From positions 1 through 7,423 of the forward strand of contig DAOWJU010000153.1 in the NCBI GenBank assembly GCA_030640215.1: 7,423 nt of DNA, written 5' to 3'. This document shows, piece by piece, positions 1 to 6,002 of this stretch. Source of the stretch: Desulfuromonadales bacterium (lineage in GTDB: Bacteria; Desulfobacterota; Desulfuromonadia; Desulfuromonadales; BM103). Position numbers and translations under genes: made by a program. The notes below the pieces were generated by a model. The model searched no databases. It worked only from the letters and a program-made list of their open reading frames with translations, and was not told the origin of the DNA. Position 1 is the first letter of the stretch, and the number at the start of each line of letters is the position of its first letter.

Positions 1-122
1 CATTTATTACTTTCATAGTTTCTGGCATTACGTTGTAGCCAAATAATATCAAGAACTTTTACTATTATCCCACCAAGCCCAACAGCAGAAAGCAATTTGA
101 AAAATTCCATATATTCTTCCAT
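1..122 (-). CDS. N-terminal part of a small membrane-anchored hypothetical protein (runs off the window)
   Basis: An open frame reads from an ATG at 122-120 to the window edge, about 40 codons with no stop. An AGGA ribosome-binding motif lies about 6 nt upstream of the ATG. The protein begins MEEYMEFFKLLS. Residues about 7-29 form one hydrophobic, glycine-containing segment ending in IIWLQ, followed by a basic, polar stretch (QRNARNYESNK). This layout, one N-terminal membrane helix and then a charged body, suggests an inner-membrane anchor with a cytosolic remainder; that is inference. Base composition is much more AT-rich than the genes from 869 onward, which hints at an accessory or transferred segment. 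It follows the gene at 245-607 on the same strand after 122 nt. I do not recognise the family. The body lies outside the window, so function cannot be assigned. Confidence 0.6.
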   Translation of the reverse strand, partial: MEEYMEFFKLLSAVGLGGIIVKVLDIIWLQRNARNYESNK

Positions 123-196
123 TGTTATCCTGATGATATTTAAAAGCTAACATTTGATTGAACGCCATTAATATATCTGGAAACAATTCCCAAATA

Positions 197-227
197 CAGA
201 CGTCTGGTTTATAGATATAGGTTTATA
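197..227. repeat. Short palindrome and direct repeat in the AT-rich gap 123-244
   Basis: The gap between the two left-most minus-strand genes holds a perfect 10-bp palindrome CAGACGTCTG (197-206) and two copies of GGTTTATA (206-213 and 220-227) separated by GATATA. They lie 75-105 nt upstream of the start at 122, so an operator or promoter role is possible. No clean -35/-10 pair could be recognised there. Repeats this short can arise by chance in AT-rich DNA. Nothing else was found in this gap. Confidence 0.25.
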
Positions 228-244
228 ACTCCCAAGTATAGGAA

Positions 245-607
245 CTAGAAACCAAGCTCATCATCCAAAATTCTGCGTTCTAATCCCAACTGCAAAACAT
301 TACGATAAGACAACTGCCAAGCCTTTTTATCAGGAGCCCAATACCCACCAGCTATCTTGACTTGCTCACGCAGTTCCGCTTCGTCGTACCCAACACGTAT
401 CGAAACCTTGCGCTCAGGCGAAATATTCACACCTGGAACCCAATCCTGCTCATCGACAACCAACTCAATAGTTTTCAGACGTTTACCGCGTAATTTGTCG
501 TAACGGTAACGAACGCAGACCAACTGATCGCCGTATTGGCGCAACAAACTCTTGGTGCCGTTTTGTCCTGGCAGCAGAGTTGTCCGGACTTCCGGTTTGG
601 AACCCAT
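245..607 (-). CDS. Conserved-type 120-aa hypothetical protein
   Basis: The chosen start is the ATG at 607-605, because GGAGGG lies 4 nt upstream; the longer TTG start at 619 would overlap that ribosome-binding site. The product is 120 residues and basic in its N-terminal half: MGSKPEVRTTLLPG, then a Tyr/Arg-rich strand VCVRYRYD (about 31-37). The C-terminal segment, about 73-115, contains the pattern AGGxWxPxxKxW (87-97). That pattern resembles the short alpha/beta modules seen in DUF5710-type and HARP-like domains, which accompany nucleic-acid enzymes. The resemblance comes from pattern reading only and is weak. I recall similar stand-alone small proteins in other proteobacterial genomes but cannot name the family. 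There is no signal peptide or membrane helix, so it is probably cytosolic. A strong terminator hairpin lies between a possible promoter and this gene (632-720), which is unusual. No function is assigned. Confidence 0.8.
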   Translation of the reverse strand: MGSKPEVRTTLLPGQNGTKSLLRQYGDQLVCVRYRYDKLRGKRLKTIELVVDEQDWVPGVNISPERKVSIRVGYDEAELREQVKIAGGYWAPDKKAWQLSYRNVLQLGLERRILDDELGF

Positions 608-631
608 GTGTCCCTCCAATTGTCATTACAT

Positions 632-673
632 AAAAAAACGCCGCAGCACTCTGGTGGTTAGAGTGTTACGACG
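632..673 (-). terminator. Intrinsic terminator, minus strand
   Basis: Read on the minus strand, arm 673-660 and arm 652-639 pair in a stem of about 14 positions with one mismatch and a few G-U pairs. The loop has 7 nt (AACCACC) and an uninterrupted run of seven T follows (638-632). The CACTCT/AGAGTG part nearest the loop is perfect. Read on the plus strand the downstream T stretch is only TTCTT, so the signal points to the minus strand. It lies about 195 nt after the peptidase stop codon and about 25 nt before the ATG of the small gene. It could end the peptidase transcript or act as a leader attenuator for the small gene. Confidence 0.65.
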
Positions 674-692
674 CGGCTTCTTAGAAAAATTA

Positions 693-720
693 ATGATATC
701 ATGATGTTCCCCCAGAACAA
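693..720 (-). promoter_or_regulatory. Candidate sigma70-type promoter for the 120-aa protein gene
   Basis: On the minus strand TTGTTC (720-715), a 16-nt spacer and TATCAT (698-693, five of six consensus bases) form a plausible promoter. Transcription would begin near 686, just before the terminator hairpin at 673-639. The -10 lies inside the 10-bp palindrome ATGATATCAT (693-702), a possible operator. This is motif matching only. Confidence 0.35.
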
Positions 721-868
721 CAATATCGACACCATAGCTCATTTGAAGAACTTTAACAAGAAAACTCAAGTTCGTTGTTGCCTGGCAATGGGGCAATCCA
801 GCCAAAGAAACAACCGTTCATCAGGATTGACTCCTGTCATCCCCCCCCACCCTCGCTTGTCACCGTTT

Positions 869-2005
869 TCAAGTCTGCCGAATAATCTCAACCAGCAGCT
901 CAGACACATGCACCATGTCGGCAACAGCAACCGATTCATCATGAGTATGAACTTTCGTCATGCCGGTCGCCAGAATAATCATCTCGATGCCGTTGGCGTT
1001 GAAGATATTGGCATCGCTACCGCCACCCCCCAGGCGCACCTTAAGGTCATGACCAGCAGCCGCTGCGGCAGTTTTGGCCAATGTGACCACTGGAGCCTCC
1101 TCTGGCACGGCCATACTCGGAAAATCAGAACTGACATTCGCAGTTATTTCAGGACGAATCCGTTTGCCGTTGATTGTGCAAGACATCTGTTCAGCGGCCT
1201 CTTCGAAGCAGGCAAGCATGTGGTCCGTCTGCTCTTGCAGCTTTTGCGAATCATGACTGCGGGCTTCGCCGACCAGGGAGAGATGCTGTGGCACGATATT
1301 GCGGGCGACGCCGCCTTCAATCTGACCAATATTGGCTGTCGTCTCGTGATCAATCCGTCCCAGGCGCATCTGGCTGATGGCGAGGGCTGCAGTCTGAATC
1401 GCCGAGACTCCCTGTTCGGGAACCATCCCGGCATGTGATGCAAGCCCCTCTATCTCTATTTGCAGATGATTAGCGCCCGGGGCCTGCAGAACCATCAAGT
1501 CGACACCCTCGGTATCCAGTGCATAGCCACGTTTTGCAGTCACCATGCTATAGTCGAAATGTTTCGCACCGACCAGGCCAATCTCTTCAGCAATTGTGAC
1601 TACGATTTCGATCGGTCCATGAGGTATCTGCTGCTCACGAACCACGTCCAAAGCTTCGAACAATTCCGCGATTCCGGCCTTATCATCGGCACCAAGAACT
1701 GTATCTCCGGCACTATAAAAGACCCCGTCGCGCAAAACCGGCTCTACCTGCCCTCCCGGCTCAACAGTGTCCATGTGCACCGAGAAGAGCAGAGGTTCCG
1801 TTAGCTTGCCTGTGCCAGGCAGGGTTGCCACCAGATTACCGACCTCACCGCCAGTACTCGTTGCAGCATCATCAAAACGGACCTCAACACCGAAACGTTG
1901 CAGACGCTCGGTCAGATAACGGGCGATAACGCTCTCTTTCAATGGCGGACTGTTAATGGCTGCCAAACGGACAAATTCTTCGCTAAGACGCTGCTGGTTG
2001 ATCAT
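869..2005 (-). CDS. M20-family metallopeptidase, PepT-like (tripeptidase/aminopeptidase type)
   Basis: Predicted cytosolic di-zinc exopeptidase acting on short peptides. The start is the ATG at 2005-2003, preceded by GAGGAG 6 nt upstream; the 20-residue longer reading from 2065 has no comparable site. The 378-residue product shows the full M20 metal and catalytic set: HMDTVEPG (H77, D79), GADDKAG (bridging D107), IAEEIG (catalytic E140, metal E141), ALDTEG (D164) and HTHDE (H353). The segment around SHAGMVPEQGVSA (190-202) marks the dimerisation (lid) domain. RLGGGGSDANIF (324-335) matches the substrate-side loop of the peptidase T branch. Length suits the shorter PepT-like (PepT2-type) group, slightly below classical PepT. 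No signal peptide is present. It is transcribed alone and divergently from the M23 operon. No convincing promoter was recognised in 2006-2087. A run of eight C follows about 20 nt after the stop. The exact substrate is not readable from sequence. Confidence 0.93.
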   Translation of the reverse strand: MINQQRLSEEFVRLAAINSPPLKESVIARYLTERLQRFGVEVRFDDAATSTGGEVGNLVATLPGTGKLTEPLLFSVHMDTVEPGGQVEPVLRDGVFYSAGDTVLGADDKAGIAELFEALDVVREQQIPHGPIEIVVTIAEEIGLVGAKHFDYSMVTAKRGYALDTEGVDLMVLQAPGANHLQIEIEGLASHAGMVPEQGVSAIQTAALAISQMRLGRIDHETTANIGQIEGGVARNIVPQHLSLVGEARSHDSQKLQEQTDHMLACFEEAAEQMSCTINGKRIRPEITANVSSDFPSMAVPEEAPVVTLAKTAAAAAGHDLKVRLGGGGSDANIFNANGIEMIILATGMTKVHTHDESVAVADMVHVSELLVEIIRQT

Positions 2006-2087
2006 ACAAATCTCCTCAATGATGTAATACCTCTTTAAGTAACGCACCATCATATATTCTGGCAAGAGAACATTGTTTAACCCGACA

Positions 2088-2139
2088 GATTTCTAGGAGG
2101 TCGTCGGGCGATACGGGCCGACAACCTTCTAGACAAATC
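2088..2139. repeat. 52-nt imperfect palindrome between the divergent genes
   Basis: Arm 2092-2107 (TCTAGGAGGTCGTCGG) pairs with arm 2118-2133 (CCGACAACCTTCTAGA). Sixteen positions give 14 Watson-Crick pairs, one G-T pair and one mismatch, around a 10-nt loop. Allowing a 2-nt bulge, GATTT at 2088-2092 also pairs with AAATC at 2135-2139. A further CCCGAC at 2081-2086 can compete for GTCGGG at 2103-2108. There is no T-tract on either side, so it is not a normal terminator. The right arm covers the predicted -35 of the M23 operon. It may be a REP/MITE-like dispersed element or a regulatory structure. Confidence 0.8.
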
Positions 2140-2159
2140 CATCGCGACCCTGCTAATAT
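2130..2159 (+). promoter_or_regulatory. Candidate sigma70 promoter of the M23/GspE_N/acpH operon
   Basis: TAGACA (2130-2135), an 18-nt spacer and TAATAT (2154-2159) form a plausible promoter. It predicts a transcript start near 2166. That would leave almost no leader for a start codon at 2169, but about 48 nt for the TTG at 2214, which supports the latter. The -35 box lies in the right arm of the palindrome at 2088-2139. Confidence 0.4.
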
Positions 2160-2213
2160 AAAGAGATTTTGTTTTTCAGGAAGTTAACGCTTTTTCACAG
2201 GCAGGAAGAACCC

Positions 2214-3530
2214 TTGGATTTCGATTTTCAACCACCTAAAAAGGCTGTATCAAGTCAGCGGCGATCAACCCCGCACATTCGTATCTGGCTGCTGCTGGTC
2301 TTGATTGTCCTGCTGCTTGTTCCTCTTTTTCTGCGTCACTCCGCCACCAGTACAGAAGCAAACACGGCTACGCCGGAAGTCCCTCAACCACCGCCGATTC
2401 CGGAGATCCGCAAAGAGATTATCAAGGGCACCATTGCACCGGGTGATACCGTGACAGCGCTGCTGAGCGAGTTCTTCACTGCAGCAGAGATCCATGAATT
2501 GAACCGCCAATGCAAACCAGTTTTTCCCCTCTCCCGTCTCAGTGCAGGCCAGGCATACCGCCTCTGTCTGAGCGATGACGCTTTCGAACGTTTCGAGTAC
2601 GACATCGACCGCAATGAACAGTTGATCATTTCCCGCGATGCGGAGAACTTTTCTATCGAGAAGATTCCAATCCCGTACACAACAAAGACCGTTCGCGTAC
2701 GGGGAATGATCGAAAGTAGCCTTTTTGAAGCGGTCACCAGTACCGGTGAAAGTGATGTCCTGGCAATGAACCTGGCTGACATTTTTGCCTGGGATATCGA
2801 CTTCATTCTCGACATCCGCAAAGGGGACTCTTTCCAGGCTCTGGTTGAAAAACGTTACCGCGAAGGCCAACCGGCTGGTTACGGTCGCATTCTGGCAGCA
2901 GAATTCACCAATCAGGGCACAACCTTTCAAGCCTTTCTCTATCAGGACGGCGACCATCGTCCCGATTATTACGATGCCGACGGTCAGAGCTTACGTAAGG
3001 CCTTCCTCAAAGCCCCCCTGGCCTTTTCACGCATTTCTTCAGGCTTCACGACCCGCCGTTTTCACCCGATTACCAAGACCTGGAAATCTCATCCGGCCAT
3101 CGATTACGCTGCTCCTACCGGCACACCAATTAAGAGCGTCGGCGATGGCGTTATTATCAAAAAAGGCTATACCCGGGCCAACGGTAATTACATCAAGATC
3201 CGCCATAACGGCAACTACGAAACCATCTATCTGCATATGAATGGGTTTGCAAAAAAAATCGCTAATGGCAAGCGGGTTGCGCAGGGGCAGATAATTGGTT
3301 ATGTCGGCAGCACCGGCCTGGCCACCGGGCCGCACCTCTGCTTCCGGATGAAAAAAAATGGTGCGCCGGTTAACCCCACCAGGGTGAAGGCTCCTGCGGT
3401 CAAGCCAGTGTCATCAGCCAATATGGCAGACTTCAAAATCAAAGCGACAACTCTGGTCGCTCAGTTGACAGCTCAGAAAAAGATCAAGACTGCCAGCGCA
3501 AAAGCTGCAAACAGCAACTCCTCGCAATAA
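2214..3530 (+). CDS. Membrane-anchored M23-family (LytM-type) murein endopeptidase-like protein
   Basis: Likely cleaves, or helps cleave, peptidoglycan peptide cross-links in the periplasm. The frame has no ATG start. TTG at 2214 has AGGAAG 5 nt upstream and suits the predicted promoter; TTG at 2169 would add 15 residues. Over 438 residues: a basic cytosolic tail, one membrane helix (about 22-40), a Pro-rich linker (51-64), an OapA/LysM-like domain (about 66-150, with GTIAPGDTVTALL), a second domain like the middle domain of Csd3-type M23 proteins (about 157-262, with FAWDIDFILDIRKGD), then the M23 domain (about 272-390). Visible M23 residues are H293 and D297 (HPAIDYAAP), H341 (YLHM) and H374 (GPHL). 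The usual second His of the HxH motif is C376 here, so metal binding may be altered or lost. A Lys/Ala/Ser-rich tail ends the protein. It is first in an operon, with 18 nt to the next gene. Confidence 0.9.
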   Translation: MDFDFQPPKKAVSSQRRSTPHIRIWLLLVLIVLLLVPLFLRHSATSTEANTATPEVPQPPPIPEIRKEIIKGTIAPGDTVTALLSEFFTAAEIHELNRQCKPVFPLSRLSAGQAYRLCLSDDAFERFEYDIDRNEQLIISRDAENFSIEKIPIPYTTKTVRVRGMIESSLFEAVTSTGESDVLAMNLADIFAWDIDFILDIRKGDSFQALVEKRYREGQPAGYGRILAAEFTNQGTTFQAFLYQDGDHRPDYYDADGQSLRKAFLKAPLAFSRISSGFTTRRFHPITKTWKSHPAIDYAAPTGTPIKSVGDGVIIKKGYTRANGNYIKIRHNGNYETIYLHMNGFAKKIANGKRVAQGQIIGYVGSTGLATGPHLCFRMKKNGAPVNPTRVKAPAVKPVSSANMADFKIKATTLVAQLTAQKKIKTASAKAANSNSSQ

Positions 3531-3548
3531 CACCACAAGGGACACATC

Positions 3549-4721
3549 ATGGCCGACAAGCTTGGCGAGCTGCTGATCAAGAGAGATATGCTGACCCAGG
3601 CGCAACTCGAAGAAGCGTTGCAAGCTCAGGTCATTTTTGGCGGCAAACTCGGTACTGTCATCATTGAAATGGGCCTGATTACCGAAGATGCTCTGGCCGG
3701 AGTCCTTGAGAAACTGCTTGGCATTCCCTGTGCGAAACCGGGGCAGATGCAAAACATCCCTGAAAACATCATCAACATCATCAGCCTTGAATTGGCTGAA
3801 AAGCATAAAGTCATGCCGATTGCGGTCAGTGGCAAAAAGCTGACTCTGGCCATGGCCGAACCCCACAATCTGAAATCGATTGATGAAATTTCATTCCGTA
3901 CCGGTTACATTGTAAAGCCGATTCTGGCTCTGGAAGTACGTCTGGTCTTTGCCCTGGAAAAACACTACGGCATCAAGCGCACCATGCGTTACATCGCTCC
4001 CCCCAAACAGGTGCGCGAGGAATTGAACCAACTGCACGTCTTCAACACACCAGACGGCCCGGTTGTTGAGTCCAATACGAATGAAGACCTTGGTACACCC
4101 GGTTCAGAACACGTCTACGAGAAGCCAACAGCAGCGCCAGCAGAACCACAACCCGTTGCAGCAACCAAGGTTGTCGAAGAGGGAATTGAAGAACTGGGCG
4201 ACGATGACCTGATTGAAGAACTGGAAGACGAAGAGATCACCATGGCGACCACAGCCCAAGCGCTGGTCGAAATTACCGATCGTAATGATGTCGCCGACGC
4301 CGTCATCAAGTATCTCGGCGCGAACTACGCCCGAGCGGCTCTCTTCATGGTAGTCGCCGGACAGGTCACCGGTTGGCGTTCAGCAAAAAATGACCAACCG
4401 ATTCCTGGCTTCGATCAATTCCAACTGCCTCTTTCTGAGCCATCAGTTTTAAAAACCGCCGTGGAGAGCAACAGTTACTTTCTCGGACCGGTTCAGCAAA
4501 GCGGTGCCAACCTTGCTTTGACCACATTTTTAGGCAAGCCAGCACTCACAACGGCCCTGCTCCTGCCCATGAGTATGATGGGACGCGTTGTCGGCCTGAT
4601 CTACATTGACGACGCTTCGGTCGATCTTTCGCAAGCGGTGGTTGATCTGCAGCAACTCTCCAGCAAAGCGTTGATGGCCTTCGAAATTCTTATTCTGCAG
4701 AACAAGATCCTCAGAGTTTGA
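3549..4721 (+). CDS. GspE N-terminal (MshEN-like) domain protein with C-terminal GAF-like region, no ATPase
   Basis: The 390-residue cytosolic product starts with an ATG at 3549, with AAGGG about 8 nt upstream. Residues 1-58 hold two helical repeats, KLGELLIKRDMLTQAQLEEAL (4-24) and KLGTVIIEMGLITEDAL (33-49). They follow the pattern of the N-terminal domain of type II secretion/type IV pilus ATPases (PF05157). In MshE a tandem motif of this kind binds c-di-GMP. Here Lys replaces the leading Arg in both copies, and Asp replaces the Gly in the first, so binding is uncertain. Residues about 60-148 continue the GspE_N fold (VMPIAVSGKKLTLAMAEP). A Pro/Ala linker and an acidic stretch (about 209-229) follow. 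Residues 235-390 look like a GAF-type domain (LLLPMSMMGRVVGLIYIDD at 337-355). No Walker A or B motif is present, so it is not a secretion ATPase. A regulatory or adaptor role is inference. Confidence 0.82.
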   Translation: MADKLGELLIKRDMLTQAQLEEALQAQVIFGGKLGTVIIEMGLITEDALAGVLEKLLGIPCAKPGQMQNIPENIINIISLELAEKHKVMPIAVSGKKLTLAMAEPHNLKSIDEISFRTGYIVKPILALEVRLVFALEKHYGIKRTMRYIAPPKQVREELNQLHVFNTPDGPVVESNTNEDLGTPGSEHVYEKPTAAPAEPQPVAATKVVEEGIEELGDDDLIEELEDEEITMATTAQALVEITDRNDVADAVIKYLGANYARAALFMVVAGQVTGWRSAKNDQPIPGFDQFQLPLSEPSVLKTAVESNSYFLGPVQQSGANLALTTFLGKPALTTALLLPMSMMGRVVGLIYIDDASVDLSQAVVDLQQLSSKALMAFEILILQNKILRV

Positions 4722-5308
4722 ACTACCTGGTTCATCTCTACCTGTCCGGAGCAGATCCTGAGCTACAACTAGGCGGTCTGATGGGCGACTTCGTCAAAGG
4801 CCCTATCCCGACCAGCTATCCTGAGAAAGTGGCGCTTGGCATACACCTGCACCGCCGTATTGATAGCCTCGCCCAGAACAGTCCACACACCCGGCAAAGC
4901 CGCCAGCGACTTGACTGCAAATTCGGCCATGGCCGTGGCATCATCGTCGACATCTTCTACGATCATTTCCTCGCTGCAAACTGGTCGGACTATGCAACAG
5001 AACCGCTGGCAAGCTATGCAAAGAAGGTCTACCGCCTGCTGCAGGAGCAACATGCACAGCTACCGGCAGGTCTGCAACAGGTCGCACCGCGCATGATTGA
5101 GCACAACTGGCTGGTCTCTTATCGACAGCGCTGGGTGGTCGGCAGGGCCCTGAAGAGAATTGCCCAACGCCTGAGCAGGCCTCTACCTCTCGCCGAAGGC
5201 GTTGATGACCTTGCTGCCCACGAAGCTTTATTTCTTCATGATTTCAAGGGGTTTATGACCGAAGCAATGGACTTCGTAAAAGATGAATTTGATATTAAGG
5301 TAAGGTGA
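4718..5308 (+). CDS. acpH: Acyl carrier protein phosphodiesterase (ACP hydrolyase)
   Basis: Predicted to remove the 4'-phosphopantetheine group from holo-ACP, giving apo-ACP, in the cytosol; this is the known role of E. coli AcpH. The 196-residue length matches the family (PF04336). Family blocks read by eye: MNYLVHLYLS at the start, GGLMGDFVKG (19-28), the HLHRRID block (43-49), VDIFYDHFLAANWS (77-90) and NWLVSYRQRW (130-139). The conserved Asp/His residues (D24, H43, H45, D49, D82, H83) are present, in keeping with a distant relation to HD-type phosphohydrolases. The start is TTG at 4718. It overlaps the upstream stop by 4 nt in TTGA and has no strong ribosome-binding site, which points to translational coupling with the GspE_N gene. 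It ends 12 nt from the convergent marC-family gene, and no terminator is visible. Confidence 0.92.
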   Translation: MNYLVHLYLSGADPELQLGGLMGDFVKGPIPTSYPEKVALGIHLHRRIDSLAQNSPHTRQSRQRLDCKFGHGRGIIVDIFYDHFLAANWSDYATEPLASYAKKVYRLLQEQHAQLPAGLQQVAPRMIEHNWLVSYRQRWVVGRALKRIAQRLSRPLPLAEGVDDLAAHEALFLHDFKGFMTEAMDFVKDEFDIKVR

Positions 5309-5320
5309 GTGGCGCGGAAA

Positions 5321-5926
5321 TCAGCCAATCATGATCTGTCGGACACCGTCAGCGACAAACTGAATCGCCAGAGCGGCGAGGATCACGCCTAGTAGACGGC
5401 GCAGAATATCATCACCGGTTCGACCGATGATATTTTTGACCCGATTTGCAGAGATGAGAGACAGGTGGGTAAAGCCGTAAATAACCAGAACCGAGAGCAC
5501 CAAACCGACAGTTCCTGAAGCTGTTGGTGTTTGCGAAAAGAGCAGAATCGTCACGGTCAGACAGCCAGGGCCGGACAGCAGCGGAATTGACATGGGGAAA
5601 ACCGAGATATCAATTTCCTGACCGCTTTCCCACTTCTTGCCGGTTTCTCCCTTGGTCACCATATTGAACGCCGTAATAAAGAGCAGCAGCCCACCGGACA
5701 CACGCAACGCCTCAATGCTGATACCAAGTTTATTCAATAAAGCCTGGCCAAAAAAAGCAGAGACCAGCACGATTGATGCCGCAATCATCGTCGAACGTAA
5801 CGCCATGCGTTTCGCATAGGCCCGCTCACAGCCCGACGTCAAGCCATGAAAAATCAGTGCGGTACCGATGGGATCTATAACGACGAAATAGGATGTCAGG
5901 GCGTGCAGGAAAGTATCAGTGAACAT
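5321..5926 (-). CDS. MarC-family (UPF0056) integral membrane protein
   Basis: A 201-residue inner-membrane protein with six predicted helices (about 5-27, 44-64, 72-90, 112-131, 140-160, 178-198). Family marks are VVIDPIGTALIF (15-26), EALRVSGGLLLFITAFNM (72-89), PMSIPLLSGPG (111-121) and the C-terminal RLLGVILAALAIQFVADG (177-194). The first motif differs a little from the usual DPFG/DPxGN form. The family has no proven substrate; the name comes from the mar locus, but MarC is not established as an antibiotic-resistance factor. The ATG at 5926 has GGAG about 5 nt upstream. It is transcribed alone from a well-formed promoter at 5974-6002 with flanking repeats, and it converges on acpH. Confidence 0.92.
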   Translation of the reverse strand: MFTDTFLHALTSYFVVIDPIGTALIFHGLTSGCERAYAKRMALRSTMIAASIVLVSAFFGQALLNKLGISIEALRVSGGLLLFITAFNMVTKGETGKKWESGQEIDISVFPMSIPLLSGPGCLTVTILLFSQTPTASGTVGLVLSVLVIYGFTHLSLISANRVKNIIGRTGDDILRRLLGVILAALAIQFVADGVRQIMIG

Positions 5927-5959
5927 CTCTGCTCCAGTCTGGATTAATGACTCAGTCGA

Positions 5960-5990
5960 CAGGCCTGTGGTCGTTTCTACCCCAGGCCTG
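5960..5990. repeat. Paired palindromes flanking the marC-family -10 box
   Basis: The perfect 8-bp palindrome CAGGCCTG occurs at 5960-5967 and 5983-5990, with centres 23 bp apart. One copy lies in the promoter spacer and one at the expected transcript start (about 5967). The copies can also pair with each other: CAGGCCTG plus two further G-C pairs across one mismatch, around a 9-nt loop. The position suits a two-site operator. No T-tract follows, so it is not a terminator. Confidence 0.6.
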
Positions 5991-6002
5991 CCAACGTGTC
6001 AA
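5974..6002 (-). promoter_or_regulatory. Sigma70-type promoter of the marC-family gene
   Basis: Minus strand: TTGACA (6002-5997, full consensus), a 17-nt spacer and TAGAAA (5979-5974, four of six). The predicted transcript start is near 5967, giving a leader of about 41 nt. A second TTGACA lies 17 bp further upstream (6019-6014) without a matching -10. Confidence 0.5.

Noticed and set aside
639..677. tRNA-like anticodon stem-loop in the hairpin
   Set aside because: The 7-nt loop lacks the conserved T33 and purine-37 pattern, and no acceptor or T arm is present.
123..720. Integron cassette array with attC sites around the two small left genes
   Set aside because: No proper RYYYAAC/GTTRRRY pair was found. 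GTTAGAG near 658-664 misses the last consensus base, and the hairpin has a T-tract typical of a terminator.
841..848. Run of eight C as a phase-variation tract
   Set aside because: It lies after the peptidase stop codon and in no supported gene, and no promoter was seen that it could tune.
784..858. Short minus-strand frame of about 24 codons (MTGVNPDERLFL...)
   Set aside because: Its only upstream purine stretch is the G-run, it is very short and nothing supports translation; it is left as non-coding.
701..1438. 245-codon plus-strand frame opposite the peptidase gene
   Set aside because: It lies largely antisense to the clear M20 peptidase, shows no recognisable domain, has low-complexity-like composition and lacks a ribosome-binding site.
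2265..2957. 230-codon minus-strand frame opposite the M23 gene
   Set aside because: It is a shadow of the M23 protein, which has clear domains in its own frame; no motif or plausible start was seen in the antisense frame.
5338..5358. Hairpin TGTCG...CGACA near the end of the marC-family gene as a terminator
   Set aside because: The stem is only 5 bp, lies inside the coding region and has no T-tract.
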